Assembly: GCA_001839685.1 (NCBI GenBank)
Contig: MLAK01000792.1
Span: 1 to 55,456, forward strand
Direction of reading: 5' to 3'
From: Tritrichomonas foetus
Lineage: Eukaryota > Parabasalia > Tritrichomonadida > Tritrichomonadidae
Length of the DNA: 55,456 nt
Shown here in pieces: positions 21,701 to 30,300 of the stretch (its first letter is position 1; every line of letters begins with the position of its first letter). The translations under genes and the position numbers were made by a program. Below the pieces are notes generated by a model. That model saw only the letters and a list, made by a program, of their open reading frames with translations. It ran no database searches and had not been told where the DNA came from.

Positions 21701-24700
21701 CAACCATTCAAATCAGCAATGATTTACATCAAGACTTTGTCAAAACACTCATTGGTTATGGAATTGAAATTATTCATTTATTTGGCGGAAAATGTCCACT
21801 TACTGAAGATTTATTCAAATTTTTTGAAGAAGTACTTCAATGCAATAGTCGAATTCATCAAACGTTAATTACTTTGCTACCTGAAATCGCAAAACTTATC
21901 GCTATAAATGGAACCGATGAAAAAAAGGACTTTTTGTTTTCTATTTGTGATAAAATTATTTCTGATAATCCAGAAGGATGGCCTCATGCTATTATTTCTT
22001 TATTCACAATCATAAGTTCATGGCCGAAAAAAATGATCAAAAGATTGAAGAATAATGCAAATCCAAAAATCTTCCCAATCTTATGGGAGGTTAAAAATGC
22101 TTTATTTGAAGATGACAAGTACCGATATCTACATAATGTTTTGATGTATTGTGAAAGTCAAGATAAGAGCCTAATTGATAAATACATTAAGGAATTTATT
22201 ATTTCTTTATTAATAACAAGTATCAATGATGCATCATCAGACAACCACTCAACGGACAAATTATCCGATGACAACAATCATGCATATAATCAAAAAGTTT
22301 ATGAATTTGAGAATAACGAAGAATTGAAATTTGATTTGTTATATTTATTTGTTGATTTTCTTCGAAGAAATTATCTAAATGAAAAAATCATGCAAAGAGT
22401 TATTCCACTATGTCTAAAATTAACAAATAATTCAACTATAATTAATGAAATTAATATAATTCTTGAAGAAAATGAAACTTATTGCTCATTTATTTTAAAT
22501 TTAACCAAAGATAGTCTTTTTAAACTTTCTGATAAAGTAAAACTTTCTATTTTAGACAAAATTCATGAATTAGATTCTGATCTTTCTCTGCATTTAATTC
22601 ATAAATATTTGGACAAACACCACTGTAATCAGTTTTTGGAACTTTTTGAAAACGTGGGGAATGAAGCAAATTTAATTAAATCATACGAATTCTTTAATCT
22701 TATTAATTATAGTTATCAAGTGAAAGAACTTAACACTGATACAATCTTTTCAGTTAGGGTTAACAATGATTTTGATTGTTTGACTAATTTGCAAAAATGG
22801 AATTATGGCTCATTACAACTCAATCAAGAATTTTCCGATTCCACACAACAACTTTTACATCCCTTAATTTTTTATCTTCGACATAAAATGACTCAAAAAG
22901 TCATTTTCAACTATTCACTAAACGTGGATAGCGTAGTTTTTGATCATCAACAAAATAAGTTTTTCTTATCTTTATCACAAGAAAGAGAGATTCAAAAACT
23001 TTTTGAAAATAGACCAAGCACCTCTTTTGTGAATGATTTCATCAGAATTTTGTCCCTAAATCCAAATCATAGTCAAAAACAAGCTCAGAATGAGAATAAT
23101 GAACCGATTAATGAAAAACATTTTCTTCTGAAATCATTCCTCAGTAAGTCATTAATTTCAATTAATTCTAATAATTTTCATTTGTATAACCTGGTTAATG
23201 TCTTCAAATCATATTATCTTTCAATTTATAAAAGGGGAAAGATTACTGAGCTTGATAATCATAAATATATTGAAAAAATCAAATGTATTAGCATTTCTCC
23301 TCAGCTTTCATTAAATTTAATCAATGATTTTGAAACATTATGTCAATTTATGAATAAATTTCACCCAGATCAAGAATTTGAGAGTATTTATCGCAAAGTA
23401 AAATATACAAATGACATAGCAAAATCATTAAGAGAGGAAATTAAAATTGATTTGGATTATCAAAATGAAGAAAAATCGATTGAAAATCTTTTAATTGCGA
23501 TTTTCTTAATTGATCAAATCGAAGAACAGTTAATTACTCCAATGTTTAATACAATAGAAAAAGCATTTAATATTAACAACAAAAATGAAATCTTTTTTAG
23601 TATTTTAGCAACAAAATATTTAATTTTAAAACCGATAATACCAAATTTATTAAAACTTATTTCTAGTGTTCCTTTTCACTTTTCACAAATTTTTATCGAA
23701 CTTATATGTAAAGATGAAGTTTTTAAACCACTTCTAACAAAAATTCATCCAGGATTTTCCTTTGATCTTGTTCAAAAAGGACTATGTGATAATAAAGACT
23801 TAGTTTTTTCTATTGAAACCTTTTTAAATCCACTGAAAGATGTTCTTTCTCAACCACGCTCAACAAAACTTCTTAGAATTCATCAAACTGAAAATAAATT
23901 AATTGAAAAGATTCAAAGCTATGAACTTCATTCTTCTAACAAAAACTCTACAAATGAATTAGAAATAGATTTAGAAATAGACTTAGATAATAACGAATTA
24001 AACCATGAATTAGATTCACAATTAGATTGTGGAATTGAGTGGTCTTTTGCATCTTCACATTCAACAATGTTTTTCTCAAGATATATCCTTCCACTTCCAG
24101 TTCCTTTGATAGATTTGAAAGAAAGTGTTTTCTATGTTACTTGCTTTACAAAGAGAACTGATGATAAATTTTTAACAGCAACATTTTCTCTTATTAATGG
24201 TAAACAAATAAGTTACATTCTTGCCCCGTTTAAAACTGATCATAATTTTTACATATTTTCTTATATTGTTTCAAAAGTATTAAAAATGTGGCCAGAATCA
24301 CGCGAAAGACATCAAACTCTTACTTCTATTCTATCATCCAAAATAACAGAAAACTTCTTTTTAATTAACTCTCATGATGCTGAACCGTTATACACTAATT
24401 CCATTGTTCATTCGCTTAAGAAATACATTTCTATGAATAAAATAAACTCAAGTTGTGACGGAAATTGTAATTCTTTTCTTCCATTCAACTTTTCTGTGAA
24501 AGAAGAGTACTGTGATTGGTTTTGGCACTTTGGTTCAAGATATTCGGCCATTTCAGCCATTCAGCGCTGTCTTATGCGTGAAACCCCTCTACCTATTGAA
24601 ATTTTCATTTCCAAATCAAAAGCAAATGTTATTTTATTAACATTAAAAAGACTTCCTGGAAAATTTGCAGATGTTAATCATGAGGACAAAACTTATCCAA

Positions 24701-24996
24701 GAATGTGTGGTAGATTAGGTCAATTTTGCAGTAAATTTGTTAGAAATGGACCATTCAAGCAAGGAATTGTTTCGACTGTTGATTGTCTTTTACAGAATCA
24801 ATATAAATTAAACTTTGTACTTTCAACTTTAATAGATGAACCCCAAGAAAAAATATTTTCGTTCTTCAACGATAAACTCCTTAAATATTCGGCAAGAGGT
24901 GGAGAATATGACCCTATCACTGTTCAACAGAATTTAAATGATTTGGTAAACAAATCCTATGAAAACAAATCGAATTACATCATTCCATGGGTTTGA
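15793..24996 (+). CDS. Tra1/TRRAP-type PIKK-family pseudokinase
   Basis: This is a 3067-residue protein, mostly helical-repeat (HEAT/TPR-like) sequence with alternating Leu/Ile/Phe and polar residues. A Met/Gln/Asn-rich segment lies at about 350-620. From about residue 2748 a PI3K-like fold follows, but no HRD- or DFG-type catalytic motif is seen. The stretch FGSRYSAISAIQRCL (about 2913) and the later RLGQFCSKFVRNGPF (about 2970) resemble the kinase-dead C-terminus of Tra1/TRRAP. The extreme C-terminus (NYIIPWV) fits an FATC domain ending in Trp. Tra1/TRRAP is the activator-binding scaffold of the SAGA and NuA4 histone acetyltransferase complexes in the nucleus, and that is the proposed role. 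Family members are usually about 3700 residues, so this one is compact. An alternative is another divergent PIKK, but missing catalytic motifs argue for Tra1/TRRAP. The start is the first ATG, just after an Inr. Confidence 0.85.
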   Translation: MEETTFAIYSDPPAIPYLDFITKIDSLLPYSPNNSEIVREIREYISTLDSRQIPNEIGCHVVNKLIDSMKIYLSKNGINPNLSSFIIRIFNLLFLLGYHGETNSNIVQFYDIICQFLTKCDDEFLPTLIFFLYDSVKNQQEEFQNIKYNIINKIIPPILSKLNQIMQNNSFFSKTEYSIFLNESINIFHVVVSSYRKTNFPLPYDDIFSVAEQLRNFFNNTSNSANIELKQSTSITTLIKYFHMKIFRVYLNAFSVHFPNPNFDLEKLIPFLMTIIKTTYPIFTHQIIEGINAIILILNATPDIPQVYRIILNDFAVLSNYLRLRGDLVEVYVKLFSLVFEKSQPNLKKSRSPGKPKTLPVPKKSPSLGNVNNDMNTNINPGNNSNINQKSMNQNFGQIMNDNIMSKKTNSRKNTNDKPNLKHNTNNFNQNNTILQNYLQNFLQNNPNINQKIMGKQNALNQLNVPNSQNMSRSSMINQPNSNMMNQQLLINQHNMIVQSNMMNQQMLMSQQSVMNQPNMMNPNMMNQQNMMNQQNMMNQQNMMNQQNMMNQQNMINQQNMMNQQNIMNQQNMINQTNLINQNFIVQPNVVNPKPTINQQSQVSPQLSQQNAPTIAINILNEKDIAGIVRFIINLLHYKAVGPLSRVNFIHSFQDIDIPFKYSFLYLYATNITIYETTREIYLINLTNLSQSLQTFQRYGQYCVSFSKSLKFATQQLQKLCDDIQRKNLPFYCSSQTLYKHNMKTNYLIQTLSDSIYLMLSISWQVLNALQKGDNIQLPEKILDTYQLFSQITKIILFRDKFKSVLQPLYQELTYFLSILPSNLIMCIFEEFFTKNFKSDGILNFPMEFFLKLKDKSLVFVTFLESFLKVVTDLLNDASLVEKIFQYILTLFKQLSSIPIDKTILLNYSTSLQAKFTNFLKSCKEFHSSIVFCDYVFKIYEISIELSEHFFGLTNCKLACLNTNFIHDICRSAILIDCQASSLIPFIHLCILKNSEILKQNFIIETLILYIDKDPEIVAKLLNQAIKMEKKLVYSHYLSNILIKKSIELLDITKNIETKKNLLKILRHISFDDISKFKKINSSLISQQILIFENNKTRFEFPFHDFLSSIETYFRLKNNQITEKDFFICQIVSHTVTSIFQSHFLSCDQRKIIVLFLNNIMKIGKKNENELHNCVHQCILKILSSAEFDISTYAHVFSALCNTFLSPPQDLISIIFLMIRTIDEFRDFIDELHIILDFQLFSMKNIGEIIASLIIENITFELIDPVHFALFIYRFISTTSLKSTVSEASFSLTFPELNDLSPNAQKIITFTRDIFATRPSSLSLVLDLIFVVPSIAQTLVVFEIISKVKFDSEILNFGDQLLANMNIEIGHKYRLVGLFIRTFPKIFELRKDKILSFVGTYSNSNCTPKQQASFLCLLNAILILDNTAIRDLMNYFQLVTQFIERNQPFYSRQAHSILYQMYLSNDKSVEYQINHLFNEYSQRYKFLNDSFIDFKLCSILLYSFYQIYPDKIFQVILNYLLQVKKSFKKTENQSIQSITFENSLHSLISFLSSSNVIMTLINQNLVPELMKILSNLYLILNPSLANILNTFFITILCLQPKQFTHLLNFNFNDQRLLQFFVLFFQNNKNDQIIFEIFQKYVKELHFEKDESLLLYQVVISASIFHKVESDHLTQAINYELNLFKDNILLFDPIMFQQHCDLLITHYPDIYIKTARSIIQFGYPILTNQYQSSFLNYIEFIEVDHFQAFEVTKNEFLNESFMDKFIIPYFIKFFSKRSEIINLVNSMFSSYIYSSFLLILVDRGIPIKQEAYDIFHRSTSEISKFRTLLFWSKHTTEYMFDEMFKELISFISINTSLEIINVMKNLIVPENHMLPQKFFLLFEKYRSYDNTFNALCQFIVNNKSYAQFISWELIQLLLVELDKNFFARKTSHLNDLLPQFQFLYLFLPKNRNELSLKNSAMIYHFMNIIKSTIQISNDLHQDFVKTLIGYGIEIIHLFGGKCPLTEDLFKFFEEVLQCNSRIHQTLITLLPEIAKLIAINGTDEKKDFLFSICDKIISDNPEGWPHAIISLFTIISSWPKKMIKRLKNNANPKIFPILWEVKNALFEDDKYRYLHNVLMYCESQDKSLIDKYIKEFIISLLITSINDASSDNHSTDKLSDDNNHAYNQKVYEFENNEELKFDLLYLFVDFLRRNYLNEKIMQRVIPLCLKLTNNSTIINEINIILEENETYCSFILNLTKDSLFKLSDKVKLSILDKIHELDSDLSLHLIHKYLDKHHCNQFLELFENVGNEANLIKSYEFFNLINYSYQVKELNTDTIFSVRVNNDFDCLTNLQKWNYGSLQLNQEFSDSTQQLLHPLIFYLRHKMTQKVIFNYSLNVDSVVFDHQQNKFFLSLSQEREIQKLFENRPSTSFVNDFIRILSLNPNHSQKQAQNENNEPINEKHFLLKSFLSKSLISINSNNFHLYNLVNVFKSYYLSIYKRGKITELDNHKYIEKIKCISISPQLSLNLINDFETLCQFMNKFHPDQEFESIYRKVKYTNDIAKSLREEIKIDLDYQNEEKSIENLLIAIFLIDQIEEQLITPMFNTIEKAFNINNKNEIFFSILATKYLILKPIIPNLLKLISSVPFHFSQIFIELICKDEVFKPLLTKIHPGFSFDLVQKGLCDNKDLVFSIETFLNPLKDVLSQPRSTKLLRIHQTENKLIEKIQSYELHSSNKNSTNELEIDLEIDLDNNELNHELDSQLDCGIEWSFASSHSTMFFSRYILPLPVPLIDLKESVFYVTCFTKRTDDKFLTATFSLINGKQISYILAPFKTDHNFYIFSYIVSKVLKMWPESRERHQTLTSILSSKITENFFLINSHDAEPLYTNSIVHSLKKYISMNKINSSCDGNCNSFLPFNFSVKEEYCDWFWHFGSRYSAISAIQRCLMRETPLPIEIFISKSKANVILLTLKRLPGKFADVNHEDKTYPRMCGRLGQFCSKFVRNGPFKQGIVSTVDCLLQNQYKLNFVLSTLIDEPQEKIFSFFNDKLLKYSARGGEYDPITVQQNLNDLVNKSYENKSNYIIPWV
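17362..17523 (+). repeat. 18-bp tandem repeat encoding NMMNQQ units
   Basis: Nine units of 18 bases (AATATGATGAATCAACAA and close variants) encode Asn-Met-Met-Asn-Gln-Gln. The first five are identical and the later ones drift. They sit inside the Met/Gln/Asn-rich segment of the TRRAP-like protein at about residues 524-577. The open frame on the other strand at this place is a by-product of the repeat. Confidence 0.95.
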
Positions 24997-25123
24997 TTTG
25001 TGTTTCAAAATTCCGCATGTGGATGAATAGAATTTTATGTTTTATTATGTAAATATATATATTAGGACCAAATTTTCTGAATTTATTATTTGATTTTTCA
25101 TTTCCGATTGGTAACATGCAGTC

Positions 25124-25157
<34 letters not shown>

Positions 25158-25401
25158 TGTTTCTAACGTCACGAAAAAAACTCGTTTTTTCAAAGAAATG
25201 ACAATTACACCTATTTCTTGTTGTAAAATTGTAAGAAAAATACCTTTATTGATAAATAATTCTTGTGTATCAATGACATATATCGATAACTAAATTTCTT
25301 AAAATCAAATTTTAACACTTTATCGTGAAAACTTCAATACGAAATGTTTTTTTTCAAATTTGAATAGATACAATTTCTCAAAAGAAGGAATTAGGTTTTT
25401 T
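24997..25401. other. Intergenic region with a 29-base T run
   Basis: About 400 bases lie between the TRRAP-like and cyclase-like genes. The striking element is an uninterrupted run of T from 25126 to 25154. In yeast such runs exclude nucleosomes at promoters; here the role is unknown, and the length may be affected by sequencing error. No Inr with a good fit lies close to the downstream ATG at 25402. Confidence 0.6.
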
Positions 25402-28400
25402 ATGAGCTATATATCATCAAGGTCAGAGGCATCAGCTCGAACACAAATCATGACAACTAGTCAAAACCTTGCCCAAAATGACTTTGATGACTCATTTTTA
25501 TATCAATTATTGGAAAAGTTTATTTTTCCTTTATTTTCACAACTTTCCTTTACAATTAACTTACCTCAAATATGGCATATAATTCATTTCATCATAACAG
25601 TAATTCAAATTCTCTGTACAGTAAATTTTTTTGGATCAAATCTTATTTTTCCAGAGATTTCGAATATTTTTAAGATTTTCAATGGATTTAATGATTTAGG
25701 AATCTCTAATTCTAATTTCAGGGATTGTTTTCCCCAATTTATAAGTTTAACACTGATATTTTCGATATTTATGATCTGGATTCTTTATATTTATTTTTCT
25801 TTTGGATCAACAAGAACATTTACGATGTTAGAATTATATGTAACATCTATTATCCAAAATGTTATGTGCATTGTTGTACCTTTTTATTCAGCTGCTCTTG
25901 CAAGCTCAATAAAAGCGGCCTTATTAGAAACCAGTAACGATGGCATATATTGGTCAATTGCTATCACTATTGAACTGATTGTTTTAGCAAGTTTATCAAT
26001 TATTTCATCATTTTTACTTTCTGAGTCATCTGTAATCAATAATTCATTTTACTTTTGTTGGGACAGTAAATTGTTTAATTATATTTTACTCTGGATTTCA
26101 TTTAATACATTTATGTCTTCATTCACAGAGATATTAGCACGATATGTATTATTCATTTCCATTGTTTTTTCATTGATATTTTGTTGTCTAATAATTTATA
26201 GAGTCTATTTTTTTCCTTTCTGTAATTTCTATATGAATATCTTTTTTGGTGGGCTTTTTTTAGGTGGAACATTAATTCATATCTTGGTTATTATTCTGTT
26301 TTTCAAACAAATATTATCTACTGGCTATATATGTCTAATAGAATTGTTAATTCTTGTAGTATCATGGATATTATTTTCCATTTTTTCAATAAAAAATCGT
26401 AATATTATTCAAACTATTTTAAATCCTATAATTGAAGATTCAACAAATGAAATCATCAAATTAAATGAAATTCAAAAAAATGAACATTTTGATACGATAA
26501 TTTTTTCTTCAACATTTGACGTGTTTCGATATTTAAATATCGGTATATCTTATCAATGCAACTACTTCATTGATTTTTCATTCCAAAAATATTTAATGAA
26601 TAACTATCCTAATAAGTCTATTGTTTTTAAGTTATGTCAAATGGCTTCATTTTTCCCTGGTCAAAATCAATTTCTCTCTTTTATCCTTAATTATATTACC
26701 AGGTATATGAACCTCACCGTTGGGCAGAGAAATTTATTATTTCAGATTAGGAACACAAATCAATTTCGCCAAAGTTCTTCCCCAAACGAAGCAAAAATGG
26801 AATTAAATAGAATTAAAAAAAGAGTTGATAACTCAATCAGTATAATCAGATGGTTTTGGCATGACATCATTGATCAAAAAAATGAAAGAAATTCGAAATG
26901 CTTTAGAGAAATATCAAAATTGACTAACACAACAATTACTACATTTTATGATGCTATAGGAAGGTATCCAAATAGTATTGAGATTAATAATGAATTTACA
27001 CGTTTTCTCATTGAAGGCGCTGCTGATTTTTGTTTGGCCATTGATGTTCATAAAAAATCAATTTCACACGAAATAGGTAGAACAAAGATGGAAAATGATA
27101 AATCATATATTTCGATGATAAATTACTATCCAAAATATCTTACAAAAAATATATTAGATTCGCACGGTTTATTAATTGATAAAGATGTTATTTGTTCCTA
27201 TCCATCCGATTCCTCACTTCAGACTTCTAGTAGTTCCACATCAGATAATGATTACGATGCAAAAAGAGAAGAAATTATGAAATCTCTTTTTAGTGATGCA
27301 AGACAAAGAGTAACAATACAAAAAGCATTAAATAATACAAATATACATGGATTGGCAGCAATGGTTGTGATGATAATTTCACAGGTTTTTATCACACTCT
27401 TTTTTTATCTACTCATAATTTTAATTTTACCACGAATATCAAAAAATATTTCCCCATATATCAAGAATTTAAACAATATGATGACTGCATCAGCAACAAC
27501 ACAATATCTTGCTATTCTTTCAGGAATTCATATATTAGAAATTTTTGATGAATTTCAAATTAGAGATAACTTTACACATGATCTAAAAAATCCAAAAGAC
27601 TCATATATATTTATGCACCAGCAAGTCAAAAAAAATCGTATTATTACTCAGGATTTTTATCAGACTGTTCTTTCTGATGCAAAATCTCGATCAAATGAAA
27701 TAAATACAATATTTAACGCAACAATTAATTTTGCTATTCCAACAAAATTATTTTTGAGTGATAATCAAGTTAAATTAACGTTAAAACAATCATTAACAAT
27801 GTATCATAATACTGTTGATGAGGCGGCTTCATTAGGAAATGCATCTTTTTCCAAAGAAGAAAAATTAGATTTAGCAAACTATTATCTTCTTAATATTTTA
27901 ATGAACTGTGAGCATATATCTCACAAATTATCAGAACTTACAAATTTTACTGTAGATAATGGAATCCAGAGAACCAAATCATATTTGAAATTTCTCGTGA
28001 TTCTTGCATATATTGTAAGTGGGATATTTTTCTTTGTTTTGGGAATTTTATTGTCATTAGTTTCCATTAAACTAACTAAAACCATCCAAAAAACATTACA
28101 TCTTTTACAAAATACTAAGTTAGAAGCGGTAAAAGAATCTTTTAAGCCGATATCCTTAAAAAGTCGAAAAAATGATGTACGTGGGAATTCAACACTGGCT
28201 CTTTATCATAGTGATTCTTTCGAATACTATTTTCCGTTTTATATTTTTCTGTTCAACATTTGTGCGACTATCTTTTTTATCATCACTGGTAGAATCATTG
28301 ATAGAAATCTTTCAAAATATAATGAACTATTTGATTGGAATATTTATGGTGGGAATCGATATATCAAACTGTTGGAATCAATTATGTATAATCTTCGAAT

Positions 28401-30162
28401 AACAATCCAAAACACATCTGATAGTGAGGTCAATTCCCAAATGAAGCAATCATTGGAAAATGCTTCTTTTTCACATTCTACTTTTGTTAAAACTATTATT
28501 GGTGAGGACAAGAGTTTAAATTCAGAATACTTGCACGATAAATGCCAAATAAATCGTTCAACAAACTTTCATAGTTTTATCGAATGCATATCTCTACATT
28601 TGACTTATGATATTGCAGAATTATATGTTTCATCTTTGATATCATCAGAATTAAATTCATATTCTTCAACTTTTATTAATGCAATATATATTGTTGAATA
28701 TGATCTTTTTCTCAGTTTATATGAATTCCAAAATGTCATACTAGAATATTCTAATTCTTTAATTAAAAGTCAAGAAAAGTATATTCAAAAAATCATTTGT
28801 CTTGCAATTATATTACAACTTTTATTCTTTACTTTGGTTATTTTTTCAACAACCAAGTTTTCCAAGATGTTTTGTGGTGTTAAGCAAATGATTAGACTCC
28901 TACCTCCTTCATATGTCTTTCAAAACTCTCCTTTAATCGATTTTATTTTAAATAACACAGAAAATCATAGTAGTGAAATAGCGATGACCCCGTCGGATGC
29001 AATTGTTTCTGCATCATCAAATGCAATACTAGTGATTTCATATAATGAAATTATCCAGAGTGTAAATGATTCCTTAAAGAAAATGACAGGATTTACACCT
29101 GATCAAGTACTTGGACAACAATTAACATGGATTTTTCCAATTGGAGATGATAAAGGAGTGGAAGATGAGCAAATGAAAAATTTTTATGAAGCTTTGGATA
29201 ATACTAAAAAAGATGAAAATACGACCAAAAGTGTCGTTACCAAAATTATCACAGAAAGTGGTGAATTTGTTCCTGTGAAAGCGACATTTATTTCGACAAA
29301 AGATGATTCAAGTGAACAAACTAATTCAAATGATAGTATTCTCATCATGCTCAGAGACTTAACAAAAATTCAAGAACAGAAAAAATTACTGAAGAATATT
29401 ATGAAAAAAACTGAATTCCTTCTTTCAAAGTTAATTCCAAATGAAGTGCTTCCAACAATTTTATCAAAAAGTGAACCTTTTACCTTTATTTCAAATCAAG
29501 CGACTGTAATATACGTGGAATTATTTGGAATGTTAGATTATGTTCATTCCTTAACACCAAAGCAATTAATTGCAGTTCTGAATGCAATATATGATAAATT
29601 TGAAGAAACATCTAAACGCTACCCGGCAGTTCATTTCATCAAAACCCATGATGATTTATTTGTTGCATGTGCAGGATTGTTTGATTATCAAAATGATATT
29701 AAAATACAAATCAATCAAGTTTTATCATTTTGTTGTTCAATAAATGATGAAATCGATGAGGTCAATGATCGTCTATCAGTAAATATTCAACTTCGTTTTG
29801 GTATTAATTATGGAGGCCCATTAATTGGACAATTAATTAACTCTTCAACACCTACATTTGATCTTATGGGAAGAGTTATTCAGGATGCAATTAAATTACA
29901 AACAAAGGGTGAATTAGGGGAAGTGCAGATCACCAATAATGTTCTTGAATTCGTTGATATGAACAAATTTAATATAAGTGATGGAATAGTCTTAAAAGAT
30001 AAAGAAAAAATCTCCAAAAATAAAGAAAAAGAAAAATATGACATTCAAATTTATATTGTTCACAAAAAAAATCATTCTGCCTCTTATGCCGAACTCCCTA
30101 AATTTACACCAATGAATACTTCTTTTTTTGGATTACTTGATATTCCAGATGATGAAGTTTAA
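25402..30162 (+). CDS. Multi-pass membrane protein with PAS and degenerate class III nucleotide cyclase domain
   Basis: The protein is 1586 residues from the first in-frame ATG; the frame is open from 25360 but only from a TTG. A block of many membrane spans occupies about residues 43-330, with further spans near 647-680, 861-890, 940-963 and 1131-1153 flanking long loops. A PAS domain (about 1196-1323, with MTGFTPDQVLGQ) leads by a short helix into a cyclase homology domain (about 1340-1520). Typical class III catalytic residues are changed: the first metal Asp is E1373 (IYVELFG), the second is kept (D1418 in THDDLF), the transition-state Asn and Arg are Q1494 and K1498, and D1487 is kept. 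Trichomonads have large families of such receptors-cum-cyclases. Whether this one makes cAMP or cGMP is doubtful. Membrane location and signalling context are inferred from architecture. Confidence 0.88.
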   Translation: MSYISSRSEASARTQIMTTSQNLAQNDFDDSFLYQLLEKFIFPLFSQLSFTINLPQIWHIIHFIITVIQILCTVNFFGSNLIFPEISNIFKIFNGFNDLGISNSNFRDCFPQFISLTLIFSIFMIWILYIYFSFGSTRTFTMLELYVTSIIQNVMCIVVPFYSAALASSIKAALLETSNDGIYWSIAITIELIVLASLSIISSFLLSESSVINNSFYFCWDSKLFNYILLWISFNTFMSSFTEILARYVLFISIVFSLIFCCLIIYRVYFFPFCNFYMNIFFGGLFLGGTLIHILVIILFFKQILSTGYICLIELLILVVSWILFSIFSIKNRNIIQTILNPIIEDSTNEIIKLNEIQKNEHFDTIIFSSTFDVFRYLNIGISYQCNYFIDFSFQKYLMNNYPNKSIVFKLCQMASFFPGQNQFLSFILNYITRYMNLTVGQRNLLFQIRNTNQFRQSSSPNEAKMELNRIKKRVDNSISIIRWFWHDIIDQKNERNSKCFREISKLTNTTITTFYDAIGRYPNSIEINNEFTRFLIEGAADFCLAIDVHKKSISHEIGRTKMENDKSYISMINYYPKYLTKNILDSHGLLIDKDVICSYPSDSSLQTSSSSTSDNDYDAKREEIMKSLFSDARQRVTIQKALNNTNIHGLAAMVVMIISQVFITLFFYLLIILILPRISKNISPYIKNLNNMMTASATTQYLAILSGIHILEIFDEFQIRDNFTHDLKNPKDSYIFMHQQVKKNRIITQDFYQTVLSDAKSRSNEINTIFNATINFAIPTKLFLSDNQVKLTLKQSLTMYHNTVDEAASLGNASFSKEEKLDLANYYLLNILMNCEHISHKLSELTNFTVDNGIQRTKSYLKFLVILAYIVSGIFFFVLGILLSLVSIKLTKTIQKTLHLLQNTKLEAVKESFKPISLKSRKNDVRGNSTLALYHSDSFEYYFPFYIFLFNICATIFFIITGRIIDRNLSKYNELFDWNIYGGNRYIKLLESIMYNLRITIQNTSDSEVNSQMKQSLENASFSHSTFVKTIIGEDKSLNSEYLHDKCQINRSTNFHSFIECISLHLTYDIAELYVSSLISSELNSYSSTFINAIYIVEYDLFLSLYEFQNVILEYSNSLIKSQEKYIQKIICLAIILQLLFFTLVIFSTTKFSKMFCGVKQMIRLLPPSYVFQNSPLIDFILNNTENHSSEIAMTPSDAIVSASSNAILVISYNEIIQSVNDSLKKMTGFTPDQVLGQQLTWIFPIGDDKGVEDEQMKNFYEALDNTKKDENTTKSVVTKIITESGEFVPVKATFISTKDDSSEQTNSNDSILIMLRDLTKIQEQKKLLKNIMKKTEFLLSKLIPNEVLPTILSKSEPFTFISNQATVIYVELFGMLDYVHSLTPKQLIAVLNAIYDKFEETSKRYPAVHFIKTHDDLFVACAGLFDYQNDIKIQINQVLSFCCSINDEIDEVNDRLSVNIQLRFGINYGGPLIGQLINSSTPTFDLMGRVIQDAIKLQTKGELGEVQITNNVLEFVDMNKFNISDGIVLKDKEKISKNKEKEKYDIQIYIVHKKNHSASYAELPKFTPMNTSFFGLLDIPDDEV

Positions 30163-30300
30163 TTAATTTGTTTTAATAAAATGTTTGTAAATTCTATTTA
30201 AGATTTGATATATTTAATCATGTACAATTCGTATTTAATTTGATTAGTAAATTTCAATGACTATAACTTGTATCATTCATGAATTTGAAGTCAGTTGGAA

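Noticed and set aside
25360..25401. Cyclase-like protein starting 14 residues earlier
   Set aside because: That start is a TTG; the first ATG is at 25402. The same reasoning moved the starts at 39875, 41506, 48073 and 51734.
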